Source of the DNA: Kaistia defluvii
Lineage (GTDB): Bacteria; Pseudomonadota; Alphaproteobacteria; Rhizobiales; Kaistiaceae
Direction of reading: 5' to 3'
Length of the DNA stretch: 64,000 bases
Assembly (NCBI RefSeq): GCF_040548815.1
Contig: NZ_JBEPSM010000002.1
Span: 682,001 to 746,000 of the forward strand
Under the pieces are notes generated by a model. It ran no database searches. It worked only from the letters and a program-made list of their open reading frames with translations, and was not told the origin of the DNA. The position numbers and the translations under genes are program-made. Below, piece after piece: positions 52,180-60,371 of this stretch. The first letter of the stretch is position 1. Every line of letters begins with the position of its first letter.

Positions 52180-52701
52180 GATTCCATCCTTGTGAAAATC
52201 CGCGATCTCGCGGCCGAACGGCAAAGGAGGGAGCGTATCGGGACGGCATCTCGATCGTCCTGCCGGCACGGGGCCAGCTTTGGATTTTCGGCGGGGATCC
52301 CGATCGCTCCTCCTGCTGGAGCCTCAACGGCCCGCCCCGCCGGATCGTTGCTCCTCGATCTGCGAAAGACTTTTTCGCAAGCGCCTATCCGTGCAGCCGG
52401 GGGCTATCACAGCTCGGGGGGGCGCGATCGCGATGGCTGGAGGTCTCGAGGAACGGAATGAACTAGCTGGCAGCGCGGACAATGGCTGTCCGAACCAGAG
52501 GTCGTCGCCTAGGGGGAGCGGCATGTGCCCCAAGCGCCGAGCTGGGCTGACAGGATTTGGCGCAGTACCTCACACAGCGGGCACCCACAGCGTGTAAGCC
52601 CCTCAGAATGTGGTTGCCGAGCCGACGAGCTTGAGCTCGGGTCCAGGCCCAGAGACGCGCGGGTACTCCGAACCGTCGGCCCGTCAGCGGGCCTCGTCTT
52701 C
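52180..52701. other. Gene-free interval with a GC hairpin near ltrA end
   Basis: About 520 bases between the DUF4142 gene and the LtrA gene with no convincing reading frame and no RNA gene. A GGCCCG-TCAG-CGGGCC hairpin at 52678-52693 sits nine bases past the LtrA stop but lacks a U-run. The upstream third presumably holds the DUF4142 promoter. Confidence 0.5.
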
Positions 52702-53892
52702 TCAACCGGACACGCTGCCGATATCAGCGTGGATGCGTCGGACGCGGCCTTCCCACAGCCCGGTGCCGAGCATGACAGCGCTGGTCAGCCAGCCCGCGAC
52801 CAGCAGGTCGGTGCTGAGCAGGGCCGGGATCAGGGCCGCCAGAACGGCCGCTCCCACGACATGCGAGATCGGAATAGCGCCGTAGACCACCTTCTTGTAA
52901 ATCGCGCTGCCGGCCAGATAGAGGATCGGACCGAACGACAGGATGAGGCCGTAGGCAAGCTTCACCCCCTCATGCGGGTGGGCCATGACCAGATCGTTGC
53001 CCACGGCGGTCGCGATGATGCCGGCGATCAGGATGGCATGGACATAGTGGAAGGCAGCACCGATCCGGCCGGGATCGTCGGAACTGGTAATCGCGTTCGT
53101 GGCGTCTTTGCTCGATGTCCCGAAATACAGCCACCACATGGCGAGCGTGCCCATGAAGGTAGCCAGCATCGCCGAGAGAACCGGCAGATCCCAGATCTCC
53201 GCGCCTGCCAGCATGGCGCCCGTGGCGAGCAGCGTTTCGCCGAGCGCGACGATGACGAAAAGCTGGCAGCGTTCGGCCAGATGCCCGCCCTCGATGGTCC
53301 AATCCCGGGTCGAGGACCGGCCAAGCCCCGGCAGGGCAAAGCCGAACATCGGAGAGACATATTCGCAGAGCACCGCGATCACCCAGAAGCCCACGCGCAT
53401 CCAGGACTCTGAGAATCCGCCCGCAATCCAGAAGCAGGCCGAGATCAGCAGCCATCCGAGCATCCGCCGGTAGTTGGCGGCGAGCGGGTGATCGCGCCCC
53501 AGCGAAAACAGGATGAAGGCCGTGCGCCCGACCTGCATGGCGACATAGGCGCCGGCGAAGACCAGGCCGCGATCCCCGAAGGCGTCATCGAGCGCCGAAG
53601 CCATCACAAGCGCCAGCGCCATGGTGGCGAACAGCAGGCCACGAATGGGGGGCGTCTCGGGGTTGAACCAGTTGGTGGCCCAGCAGGTATACTGCCAGCC
53701 AAGCCAGACAGCGAACCACAGGATCAGGGTCTGCAGGATGCCTGTCGGTGTCAGGTCATGCAGCAATTCATGGCTAAGCTGGGTGACGGCGAAGACGTAG
53801 ACGAGATCGAAGAACAGCTCTTCGAAGGTGACGCGGGCATGGTGGCCATCGCGGCGGCGCAGCAAGGGGTGATGGTTTGCCTGTTCGCTCAT
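52702..53892 (-). CDS. Low-temperature-requirement A (LtrA) family membrane protein
   Basis: 396 residues with about ten to twelve membrane helices. Family signatures: RVTFEELFFDLVYVFAVTQL near the start, CERCQLFVIVALGETLLATG-like ERCQLFVIVALGETLLA, and WWLYFG. LtrA was named for growth of Listeria at low temperature; the transport substrate is unknown. GAGGAGAGGG precedes ATG 53892; the frame is open 21 codons upstream without such a site. A small membrane protein gene lies ten bases upstream and is probably co-transcribed. Confidence 0.92.
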   Translation of the reverse strand: MSEQANHHPLLRRRDGHHARVTFEELFFDLVYVFAVTQLSHELLHDLTPTGILQTLILWFAVWLGWQYTCWATNWFNPETPPIRGLLFATMALALVMASALDDAFGDRGLVFAGAYVAMQVGRTAFILFSLGRDHPLAANYRRMLGWLLISACFWIAGGFSESWMRVGFWVIAVLCEYVSPMFGFALPGLGRSSTRDWTIEGGHLAERCQLFVIVALGETLLATGAMLAGAEIWDLPVLSAMLATFMGTLAMWWLYFGTSSKDATNAITSSDDPGRIGAAFHYVHAILIAGIIATAVGNDLVMAHPHEGVKLAYGLILSFGPILYLAGSAIYKKVVYGAIPISHVVGAAVLAALIPALLSTDLLVAGWLTSAVMLGTGLWEGRVRRIHADIGSVSG

Positions 53893-53902
53893 ATCCCTCT
53901 CC

Positions 53903-54169
53903 TCACCGTCCCAACCGCCAGAAAGCGACCCCGGCAAGGACCGCCGGCACGGCAAAGACGATAGCGAGAATCGGCAGTTCTTCCTTCACCGAATAGCCAG
54001 CCCGGGTCACGCCGACCCACAGGTTGGCCAAGGCGATCAGCGCCCATACCGGGACGAACAGTTTTGCAGCCAACGCGAAGTCGGATGCAGCCCCACCCCA
54101 GAGTCTGCCGAACAGCAGAAACAGCCCGAGCAGAACGACCCCGCCGCCGATTACCAGCACCACATGCAT
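53903..54169 (-). CDS. Small three-helix membrane protein
   Basis: 88 residues, mostly hydrophobic: helices at about 3-22, 34-52 and 66-84 separated by short charged loops. No family recognised. It is ten bases upstream of ltrA in the same direction and may be its partner or a stability factor. Confidence 0.7.
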   Translation of the reverse strand: MHVVLVIGGGVVLLGLFLLFGRLWGGAASDFALAAKLFVPVWALIALANLWVGVTRAGYSVKEELPILAIVFAVPAVLAGVAFWRLGR

Positions 54170-54196
54170 CGCTATGTCTTCCCTGATCGTAGGGAA

Positions 54197-54230
54197 CCAA
54201 AAAAGGCGCCGGCCTCGGTGGCCGGCGCCT
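54197..54230 (-). terminator. Terminator of the autotransporter gene
   Basis: AGGCGCCGGCC / GGCCGGCGCCT, 11-bp arms with a 5-base loop. On the minus strand it is followed by a run of T (the AAAAAA at 54199-54204 of the plus strand) 32 bases after the autotransporter stop. A textbook intrinsic terminator. Confidence 0.88.
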
Positions 54231-54261
54231 CATCGCAATCAGTTCTCGCGTCGCCGCGTGG

Positions 54262-57200
54262 CTACCACTTGACGCGGAATCCGGCGGTGGCCTTCAGGTC
54301 GTAGCTGTCGGCGACGTTCTCGAGGCTGGTGTTGACAGAGCCCTCACCGTAGATCGAGTACTTGTCATTGTTCCAGTCGTAAGACCCGCCGAGGCCCACG
54401 CCGCCCCACAGCCGGTCGGAGCGGCTGGCTAGCGTTGCACCCGACACATCGACCGACGTCCCGTCCAGGAACTCGTAGTAGAGGTTGGCGATCCCGTAGA
54501 CGTGGCTGCGCGATACCAGACCGTCCTCGGCACGCCAGGACTTGTTCTGGTCGAGCGACAGGCCGAGACGGCCACGCAGGCTGTCATTGTTGAGCAGCGA
54601 GACCCCCGCAACGTCCTCGCCATTATAGGTCTGCGTGAACGAGTCGAAGTCGACGGAGGAGTAGACCAGCTGTGCCTGCGGGGTCAGCGAAAGGCCGTTA
54701 TCCAGGCCAATCCGCTTGCCGGTCTCCAGCGACAGGGCATAACCGGTGCCGTCATTGCCGGAAGCGAGGTTGCCCAGAACGTCCGAGCCGAGATCGCTGT
54801 CATACCAGCTTACCTGTGCCTGGCCGTCGACATAGAAGCCACTATTGCCGTACCAGGTCAGCGTGCCGCCGAAGCCCGCGCCATCCGTGCTGATCGAGCC
54901 ATTGCCGAACGAGGACGAGATGTCCGCCGAGGCATGACCATAGTGACCGGTCACGGCGCCGATCAGCTTGCCGGATTCGTTCTCGAGAACCGAGAAGTCC
55001 ACCCCGGCCTGGAACTTCAGCGTGTCGAAGTCGTAGTTGGAGCCCGTGGTCGAGACGGCAGGGTCGATCGAGGTATGGGCTGCCTCGATGCGGCCCCAGA
55101 TGCCGCGACCTTCGATGCCCGACAGGGGCTCGCCGGCCAGCTTGGAGTCCGTGTCCACCGCGCCGCCGCTCCACGAGCGATTGCCGACGCGCTGCTGCAG
55201 GGTCGAGAGGCTGTTCAGCCCGAGCAGGACCCCGGCATAGGCCTCGAAGACCGGCGCGCCGGGCTGGTAGAGGAGCCCGCCCGGGTTCGAGCCGGTCGGA
55301 GCGAGCTGCGAACGCAAGTACCAGTCGCCGTCATCCGGGGTCGAGATGCCGTTCTTCCACAGCGTGTAACCATAGGCGCCGCCAAGCACCGCCTGTTGAC
55401 CGGCGATCTCATAGTCGCCGACCAGCGAGAACGCGCCGTCGGAAGCACCACTGACATTGATGATCTTGATGCCTTCGACCGTCTGGGCACCGGTGCCGCC
55501 GATATTGTTGACGACGACCGAGGTGGCGCCTTCAGCTGTGCCGCCCAAGAAGGTCATCGTGTCGGTGGCGGAGGTGTCGTCGCCCAATACCGTGTCGACA
55601 ACCAGGGTGCCATTGTTACCCGTGTAGAGGCCGTTGACCTGGAGATCGTCGTCGGCAGCGCCATCGGCGATCGAGACCGTGCCGCCATTGGTGAGGAAGC
55701 CGGTGATGTAGGTATCGCCGCGGCCCGGATTACCGGCGTCGTCATTGACGTCGCTGAGGAAGGTGGTGCCGCTGTCCAGCGTGAGGTTGCCGAGAATGTT
55801 CAGACCGTGCTGGTTGCTTTCCAGCGTCGATCCGTTGGTCAGGAAAATGCCGGTACCCGCCACGCCTGCCGTGCCAACGTTCAGGTTGCCCAGCGGGCCG
55901 TCCAGCGTCAGGTAGCTGTTGCTGACGTTGAAGACATCCCATCCGACAATGTTGTTGGCGTTGTAGGTGCTGTTCGCATCGTACAGGTTCAGAATATCGT
56001 CGGTATTGGTTCCGCCATAGCCGCCATTCACCTCGGTGATGCCCGAGAAGCCGCCATGGAGATCCAGACGATCCCCGCCCAACCCTAATTGGACAGCGCC
56101 GTTGACGCTGTTCTTCTCGACCTCGACCGTATTGGGGTCATCGGCGATCTCGGTGGCATTCTCGATAATGACATGGCTGTCGCCGATGTAGTTGCCAATA
56201 GCGAAACCGCTCGCCGACTCGATGACAGAGCCATTCTTGACGGTGATGTTGGTCAGCACGTTGTCATTGGTCTGGGTCCAGATGCCCCAACCAGAGCCCG
56301 CCTCAATATGGCCGGTGGTCGTGACATTGAGGTCATTCAGAGTCTGGTCCGCCAAGGCAGCAGAGGCCGTGCCGACATATACGCCGTTGTCGCGGCCCTT
56401 CACGTCATTGACAGTGATATTGACCTTCCCGACAGCGGCGTTATCGGCATAAAACTCAATGCCATCGTCACCGGAGACGATGGAGTCGCGCACCGTGATG
56501 TTGACCTCGCCGTCACCGCTGTGGAAGCCATAGATGCCGTCGTCGCCGGACTTGATGCTATTCACGTCAATGGTGAAGTCATGCGTGGATACGGCGGTGT
56601 CGGACCAGATGCCGAAAGCGAACAATTCGATATCTTCACCTGCGTCGATATCGTGAGCAGTGATGCTGATGTCGCCGCTACCGCTATGGGTGAAGTGAAT
56701 GCCGCTGGCGCCCGACGTAATGTCATTTGCAGTGATCGTGAGGTCGGTCGTATTCGCATTCGTGTCGACATTGATGCCTTCGTTACCGGCGTCAATATTA
56801 CCGACGTCAATGTTTACCGCGCCCGCGCCGGCGCTGGCGTTTACATCGAGCCAGATACCGTTGTCGTCGGCGACGATCGAGTCGTGCACCGTGATTTTGA
56901 CTTCGCCATTTCCACTGGCGAAGCCGTAGATGCCATTGTCACCAGAGGTGATCTTGTTGACATCAACGGTGAAGTTGCCCGTGTTCGGACTGGTGTCCAC
57001 GTTGATGCCGTTATTGACCGCGTCGATATTGTTGGCCTTGACCGAAACATCGCCCGTGCCGGCGTTGCCAGAAATATCGATGCCGTGCGTGCCCGCGTTT
57101 ATATCGTAAGCGTCGATCTTGATGCCCGTCGATGCCGCGCCACCACTGGCGAGGATGCCATCCCAACCGCTGTTGATTGTTCCGGAAACCTTGATGTCGA

Positions 57201-57840
57201 TGACACCGGTGCCGTTGTTCACGGCTTCAACACCGCGGCGCCCGGCATCAAGATCGTTGGCTTCAACGATGATGTCACCCGTGCCCGCATTGTTCGTAGC
57301 CTCGATCGCATCCCAGTTGGTGCCCGTGATGTGACCGTCCGACTTTACGACGATGTCACCGGACGAGCTGTTGTGAATCTCGAGGCCGTAGTTGTTCCCG
57401 GTGATGGCGCTGCCATTGGCGTCGTCAAAGCTGAAGCCATCGGTCCCAGACGTGCTGGTGATCGCATTTCCCGATGCCACGTCGAGACCGAAGCCAGGGT
57501 CCGTCACGATCGAGATGTCGCTCCCGGTGAAGGTCTGCGTCGTGTCGTTGGCCGAATCGGCAGCGCCGGAGCACACCGAAGCCGGCAATGCCGTGCAGTC
57601 CCCGGCGTAGGAAGCAGGCGTCGACAACAGCAGGCCGCCCAAGGCCAGCAAAGAGATCGTTCCGACCGCAAAGGTAGCCGATTCGCGACCGACCGACTGC
57701 GGTGCCACCCCACCGACAATGCCCTTGTACTTGGTGGCGCGGCCCCCGCGGACCAGCAGCGAGCGCCAGCCGGTATGCCCCTGATGGTCGTGATCTCGGC
57801 TTGGTTGACCGGGGAGGATTGATGGGATGGTGCTGGTCAT
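54262..57840 (-). CDS. Autotransporter with beta-helix passenger and outer-membrane barrel
   Basis: 1192 residues. A long signal region (about 1-80) ends in a hydrophobic run and ASYA. The passenger (about 80-880) is a right-handed beta-helix of many degenerate Gly/Asn/Asp-rich repeats (NDITSGASGIHF, HDIDAGED, VNSIKSGDDGIYGF, VRDSIVSGDDGIEF). The C-terminal 270 residues form an autotransporter barrel (GRGIWGRIEAAH, LKFQAGVDF, ending ATAGFRVKW). The final Trp is the expected Bam signal. It should be displayed on the cell surface as an adhesin or enzyme. No catalytic motif or Ser-protease triad was seen. The two-component genes at 58.6-62.3 kb are candidates for control. Confidence 0.93.
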   Translation of the reverse strand: MTSTIPSILPGQPSRDHDHQGHTGWRSLLVRGGRATKYKGIVGGVAPQSVGRESATFAVGTISLLALGGLLLSTPASYAGDCTALPASVCSGAADSANDTTQTFTGSDISIVTDPGFGLDVASGNAITSTSGTDGFSFDDANGSAITGNNYGLEIHNSSSGDIVVKSDGHITGTNWDAIEATNNAGTGDIIVEANDLDAGRRGVEAVNNGTGVIDIKVSGTINSGWDGILASGGAASTGIKIDAYDINAGTHGIDISGNAGTGDVSVKANNIDAVNNGINVDTSPNTGNFTVDVNKITSGDNGIYGFASGNGEVKITVHDSIVADDNGIWLDVNASAGAGAVNIDVGNIDAGNEGINVDTNANTTDLTITANDITSGASGIHFTHSGSGDISITAHDIDAGEDIELFAFGIWSDTAVSTHDFTIDVNSIKSGDDGIYGFHSGDGEVNITVRDSIVSGDDGIEFYADNAAVGKVNITVNDVKGRDNGVYVGTASAALADQTLNDLNVTTTGHIEAGSGWGIWTQTNDNVLTNITVKNGSVIESASGFAIGNYIGDSHVIIENATEIADDPNTVEVEKNSVNGAVQLGLGGDRLDLHGGFSGITEVNGGYGGTNTDDILNLYDANSTYNANNIVGWDVFNVSNSYLTLDGPLGNLNVGTAGVAGTGIFLTNGSTLESNQHGLNILGNLTLDSGTTFLSDVNDDAGNPGRGDTYITGFLTNGGTVSIADGAADDDLQVNGLYTGNNGTLVVDTVLGDDTSATDTMTFLGGTAEGATSVVVNNIGGTGAQTVEGIKIINVSGASDGAFSLVGDYEIAGQQAVLGGAYGYTLWKNGISTPDDGDWYLRSQLAPTGSNPGGLLYQPGAPVFEAYAGVLLGLNSLSTLQQRVGNRSWSGGAVDTDSKLAGEPLSGIEGRGIWGRIEAAHTSIDPAVSTTGSNYDFDTLKFQAGVDFSVLENESGKLIGAVTGHYGHASADISSSFGNGSISTDGAGFGGTLTWYGNSGFYVDGQAQVSWYDSDLGSDVLGNLASGNDGTGYALSLETGKRIGLDNGLSLTPQAQLVYSSVDFDSFTQTYNGEDVAGVSLLNNDSLRGRLGLSLDQNKSWRAEDGLVSRSHVYGIANLYYEFLDGTSVDVSGATLASRSDRLWGGVGLGGSYDWNNDKYSIYGEGSVNTSLENVADSYDLKATAGFRVKW

Positions 57841-57904
57841 GGCTCTGTCCTAGTGGCGATGATGCGATTTTAGGTTTCGGGGCGGTGGTTATGCGGAGAC
57901 GCTG

Positions 57905-58387
57905 TCAGGCCGAGGGGCCGGGGGCGATGTCTTGGCGCATTGAGGCCGCATAGCTGACGACCGACGGCTCACATCCCGTGAAAGCAGCCGGCCTTCGAGA
58001 ATGGTTTGCCGGCCGCTCCTTCCGGCGCGCAGCGACGCGGGGCGCCAAGGGCGTACCCTGGGGCGGTTTGGCGGGCTCGCCGGCACCGATCGTCATGCTG
58101 GGTGGCAGGATGGAGATCTCAAGGCGCTTTCGAGCGCTTTGGTTGCCGGTTCGCGCAAAGAAAGCGCGATCGAGCAAAGAGTTGCCGCCGTTCGGCGTCT
58201 CCGGGAAGCGATGAAAGACACTCGCTGGAGCCGAAACTCGCGCAGGGTCGAGACGACTTCCCGCCAAAGTGTTGAGCGGGGAGAGCAGGCGGCCCCCTGA
58301 CATCCTGTTCAGGAGAGCAGACTGACAGGCGTTCTTTGAACTAGTTCGGTTCGATCTGGCAAACCACTCGACCAATACGTTACCCAT
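57905..58387 (-). CDS. Doubtful 160-residue hypothetical protein
   Basis: An open frame between the triple-box element and the autotransporter. GGGGGTGAT precedes the ATG. The product (MGNVLVEWFARSNRTSS...) is rich in Ser, Arg and Pro, has no recognisable fold and resembles no family. Codon third-position GC is lower than in nearby genes. Its position makes it the first frame downstream of the boxes, which is the only reason to keep it. Confidence 0.2.
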   Translation of the reverse strand: MGNVLVEWFARSNRTSSKNACQSALLNRMSGGRLLSPLNTLAGSRLDPARVSAPASVFHRFPETPNGGNSLLDRAFFARTGNQSARKRLEISILPPSMTIGAGEPAKPPQGTPLAPRVAARRKERPANHSRRPAAFTGCEPSVVSYAASMRQDIAPGPSA

Positions 58388-58509
58388 ATCACCCCCAATC
58401 AGTCCGCGTAGCCGCGCGCGCTGTCTATACAGCGGTACTTCAGGCGCAGATCTGCCTCGGTCCCGCTTCAGCAGCGAAACCGCACCCCTCCTTTCAATTA
58501 ACTGCTTGA

Positions 58510-58558
58510 TCGATTCTGAACAACTTCAGTAAATGTCTATTTCTGACACTTACTGTCA
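58510..58558. promoter_or_regulatory. Triple-box element, copy A
   Basis: A 49-base segment carrying TGTCT (58534), TGACA (58544) and TGTCA (58554) at exact 10-base steps, preceded by TCGATTC and ACAACTTCA. It matches copy B (59969-60017) at 37 of 49 positions with no gap. Arrays on one DNA face at this spacing are typical for OmpR/PhoB-type regulators, and such a gene lies between the two copies. Probable target: autotransporter transcription. Confidence 0.6.
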
Positions 58559-58646
58559 TTGATAAAAGCTCAAGTATCGCTTTTCTGCCGTAATCTAGAT
58601 TGAGGGCGGTGGTTATTTTACATCACTAGACAGAAAAGAGGCCGTT

Positions 58647-59356
58647 CTAGTCCGTGAATGCGAAGCCCAGTCCTCGAATCGCGTGCAGCGGGAGCTGCAT
58701 TTCGGATTTCTCGGCGCGTCGACGCAGACGGCTGGCGATGGTGTCCAGGCGGGCATAGGAGAAGTCGTGAACGTCTGCGCCCAGGGCCTCGGCAAGCGCG
58801 CGCCGATCGACGGTCTTGCCGCGCTCGCTGAACAATCGCCCCAGAAAGCGCTGTTCCGAGGTGGTCAGACGAAGCCGGTGCCCCATCCCATCCGTCAATA
58901 CCCATCCCCCCTCCAGCAGGGCCCATCCCGGGGTTTGGGGCGTCGCCTTGTTGCCGCTCAGACCCAGTCTCTGACTGAGAGCGACAATCGTGGCGGCGAG
59001 CTCGCGCATATCGATGGGTTTGACGAGATAGGCGTCCGCCCCCTTTGAAGCCCGCTGATTCGGTCGTCGACGGAGCCTCGTGCCGTTACGATGACAATCC
59101 CGACGGATCGAGACGATCGCAGATGGGCGGCAATGGAAAGCCCGTCTTCGCCCTCCAGGCCTATATCCAGAACAACGATATCGGCCGGTCTTACAGCGTA
59201 AGCCCGATAGAGTTCGGAAGCGTTGTGAAATCCATGTACGTCCAAGCCCAGCCTAGACAAGCCAAACACCATTTCCTCGCGGAAATCCTTGTCGTCATCG
59301 ACGTAATAGACGAGGGAAGGAGCCGACTCTCCCGGCACGAACTCACTGCTGATCAT
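58647..59356 (-). pseudogene. OmpR-family response regulator, frameshifted
   Basis: The receiver half (from ATG 59356) reads YYVDDDKDFREEMVFGL, VVLDIGLEGEDG and VIVTARGSVDDRI normally up to GLQRG, then goes out of frame. One base later the other frame continues ADAYLVKPIDMRELAATI, which restores the conserved Lys of receivers, and on through a winged helix (RLRLTTSEQRFLGRLF, DRRALAEALGADVHD, RLDTIASRLRRRAE, HAIRGLGFAF) to 58647. The lesion is a missing base in a G5 run (C5 on the plus strand, 59039-59043). Restored length would be 236 residues. A real mutation, a phase-variable tract, ribosomal slippage, or a sequence error are all possible. The histidine kinase lies divergently at 60372. Confidence 0.87.
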
Positions 59357-60371
59357 AAAGACACTGCCTCAGCGACGTTTTGAATATGGGTGGAGCCAAA
59401 TTCGCTCGATTGGCTTGGCGCGTTTCGGCAATGCAACCGGGGGCCCGGCGATCGAAAAGTCATCTGTCCGCTCGTCGTCACTATTCGGCGAAGCCCTCCG
59501 CGGCGGCAGAACCAGCGTCATCCGGAGTTTGCCATGCGCCGGCGTATTGGGGCCGCTTTAGGCGATGGTTCCCGCCTGCCTGCGAAAGACTGGATGAAGA
59601 AACGCCTTTAGATGGTTTTCTGTCACTTCTGCCTTTCAGTCAGTTCATCGCGCATCGGAAGCGCGGCATTGAACAGGCGGCGCTCGCTGCTCCAGACCTT
59701 GTGATCTCGGTGGAAGTCGGGGTCGTCCATTTCATTCGTCGGTATGATCGACTGCACCTCTTCGAATCGCGACGCTCGGCGTCCGGGTGATGAAGAAGAA
59801 CGGCTCACCCTTAGCGAGTGTCGCGGCACCATAGCGGGCGAACCTCCAGCTCTGGGCGAAACTGAGCCGAAGCCAGTTGGTCTCCACGAGCCTTGCAAGG
59901 CGTCATCAGGTTTTAATCCGCACACGGTCCAGAAAATATTCGCGATCTTTCATTGGATAGCTGTTCAGTCGATTCCCGACAACTTCACTCAATGTCATAT
60001 ACTGTCATTTTCTGTCAGAAACCGTCTTGCCTCGGCATCGCAGGGCCAGGCGTCGCCGATCACTAACAGCCAATTATGCAATTAATTCCGGAGTATCCGA
60101 CTTCACTTAATAATTGCGTTGTCTATTCAAGTTCGATGCCTCATGTGACAAACGTCATGGGTCCTTTTGTTAAAACAGGAGGACGGCGTCGAGAAACCAA
60201 GGTCGCTCTGCGTCCATTTTGCCATTATTCCGGATCCCCCTGCATGCTCCCCGTTAACGACGTCGTTTCCGAACGCCTTGAGATCGACGTTGGCCCCATA
60301 CCGAATGCGTTGGCTTCGCGACTACGCAGACAGGCGCAGCTTGCGGGGGGCGACGGTACGAGACCCCATCA
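59357..60371. other. Long intergenic region between regulator and kinase
   Basis: About 1 kb without a convincing gene; short frames on both strands lack ribosome sites and recognisable folds. It holds triple-box copy B (59969-60017), an AT-rich stretch 60080-60180 likely to contain the kinase promoter, and an isolated AGGAGG at 60177-60182 with no start codon near it. A frame ending in TGA at 60373-60375 overlaps the kinase ATG by four bases. Confidence 0.5.
59969..60017. promoter_or_regulatory. Triple-box element, copy B
   Basis: Three exact TGTCA boxes at 59993, 60003 and 60013 (10-base steps), with the same TCGATTC and ACAACTTCA lead-in as copy A. It lies 355 bases upstream of the histidine kinase and 613 bases upstream of the regulator start, so it may drive either. 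Copy B has perfect boxes; copy A has two degenerate ones, which suggests B is the stronger site. Confidence 0.6.

Larger units (their letters stand above)
57841..58646. other. Long gene-poor region upstream of the autotransporter
   Basis: About 800 bases. The right-hand 200 are AT-rich and carry the triple-box element at 58510-58558. GGGCGGTGGTTAT occurs at 57880-57892 and again at 58604-58616. A 160-codon minus-strand frame (57905-58387) has a GGGGGTG ribosome-like site and lies just past the boxes, but its composition is not clearly coding. If it is not a gene, the autotransporter has a 5' leader of up to 600 bases. Confidence 0.5.

Noticed and set aside
52590..52700. Possible tRNA-like folding with GAGCT-TG-AGCTC
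   Set aside because: No T-loop consensus, no acceptor stem and no plausible anticodon arm; only a short palindrome.
56089..57822. 577-codon plus-strand frame opposite the autotransporter
   Set aside because: Mirror of the repeat region; no ribosome site and no recognisable protein.
59380..59925. Short frames on both strands between regulator and kinase, considered as transposase remnants
   Set aside because: The strings RFRRWFP and SERRLFNAALP look vaguely transposase-like, but no catalytic motif, inverted repeats or target duplication could be found.
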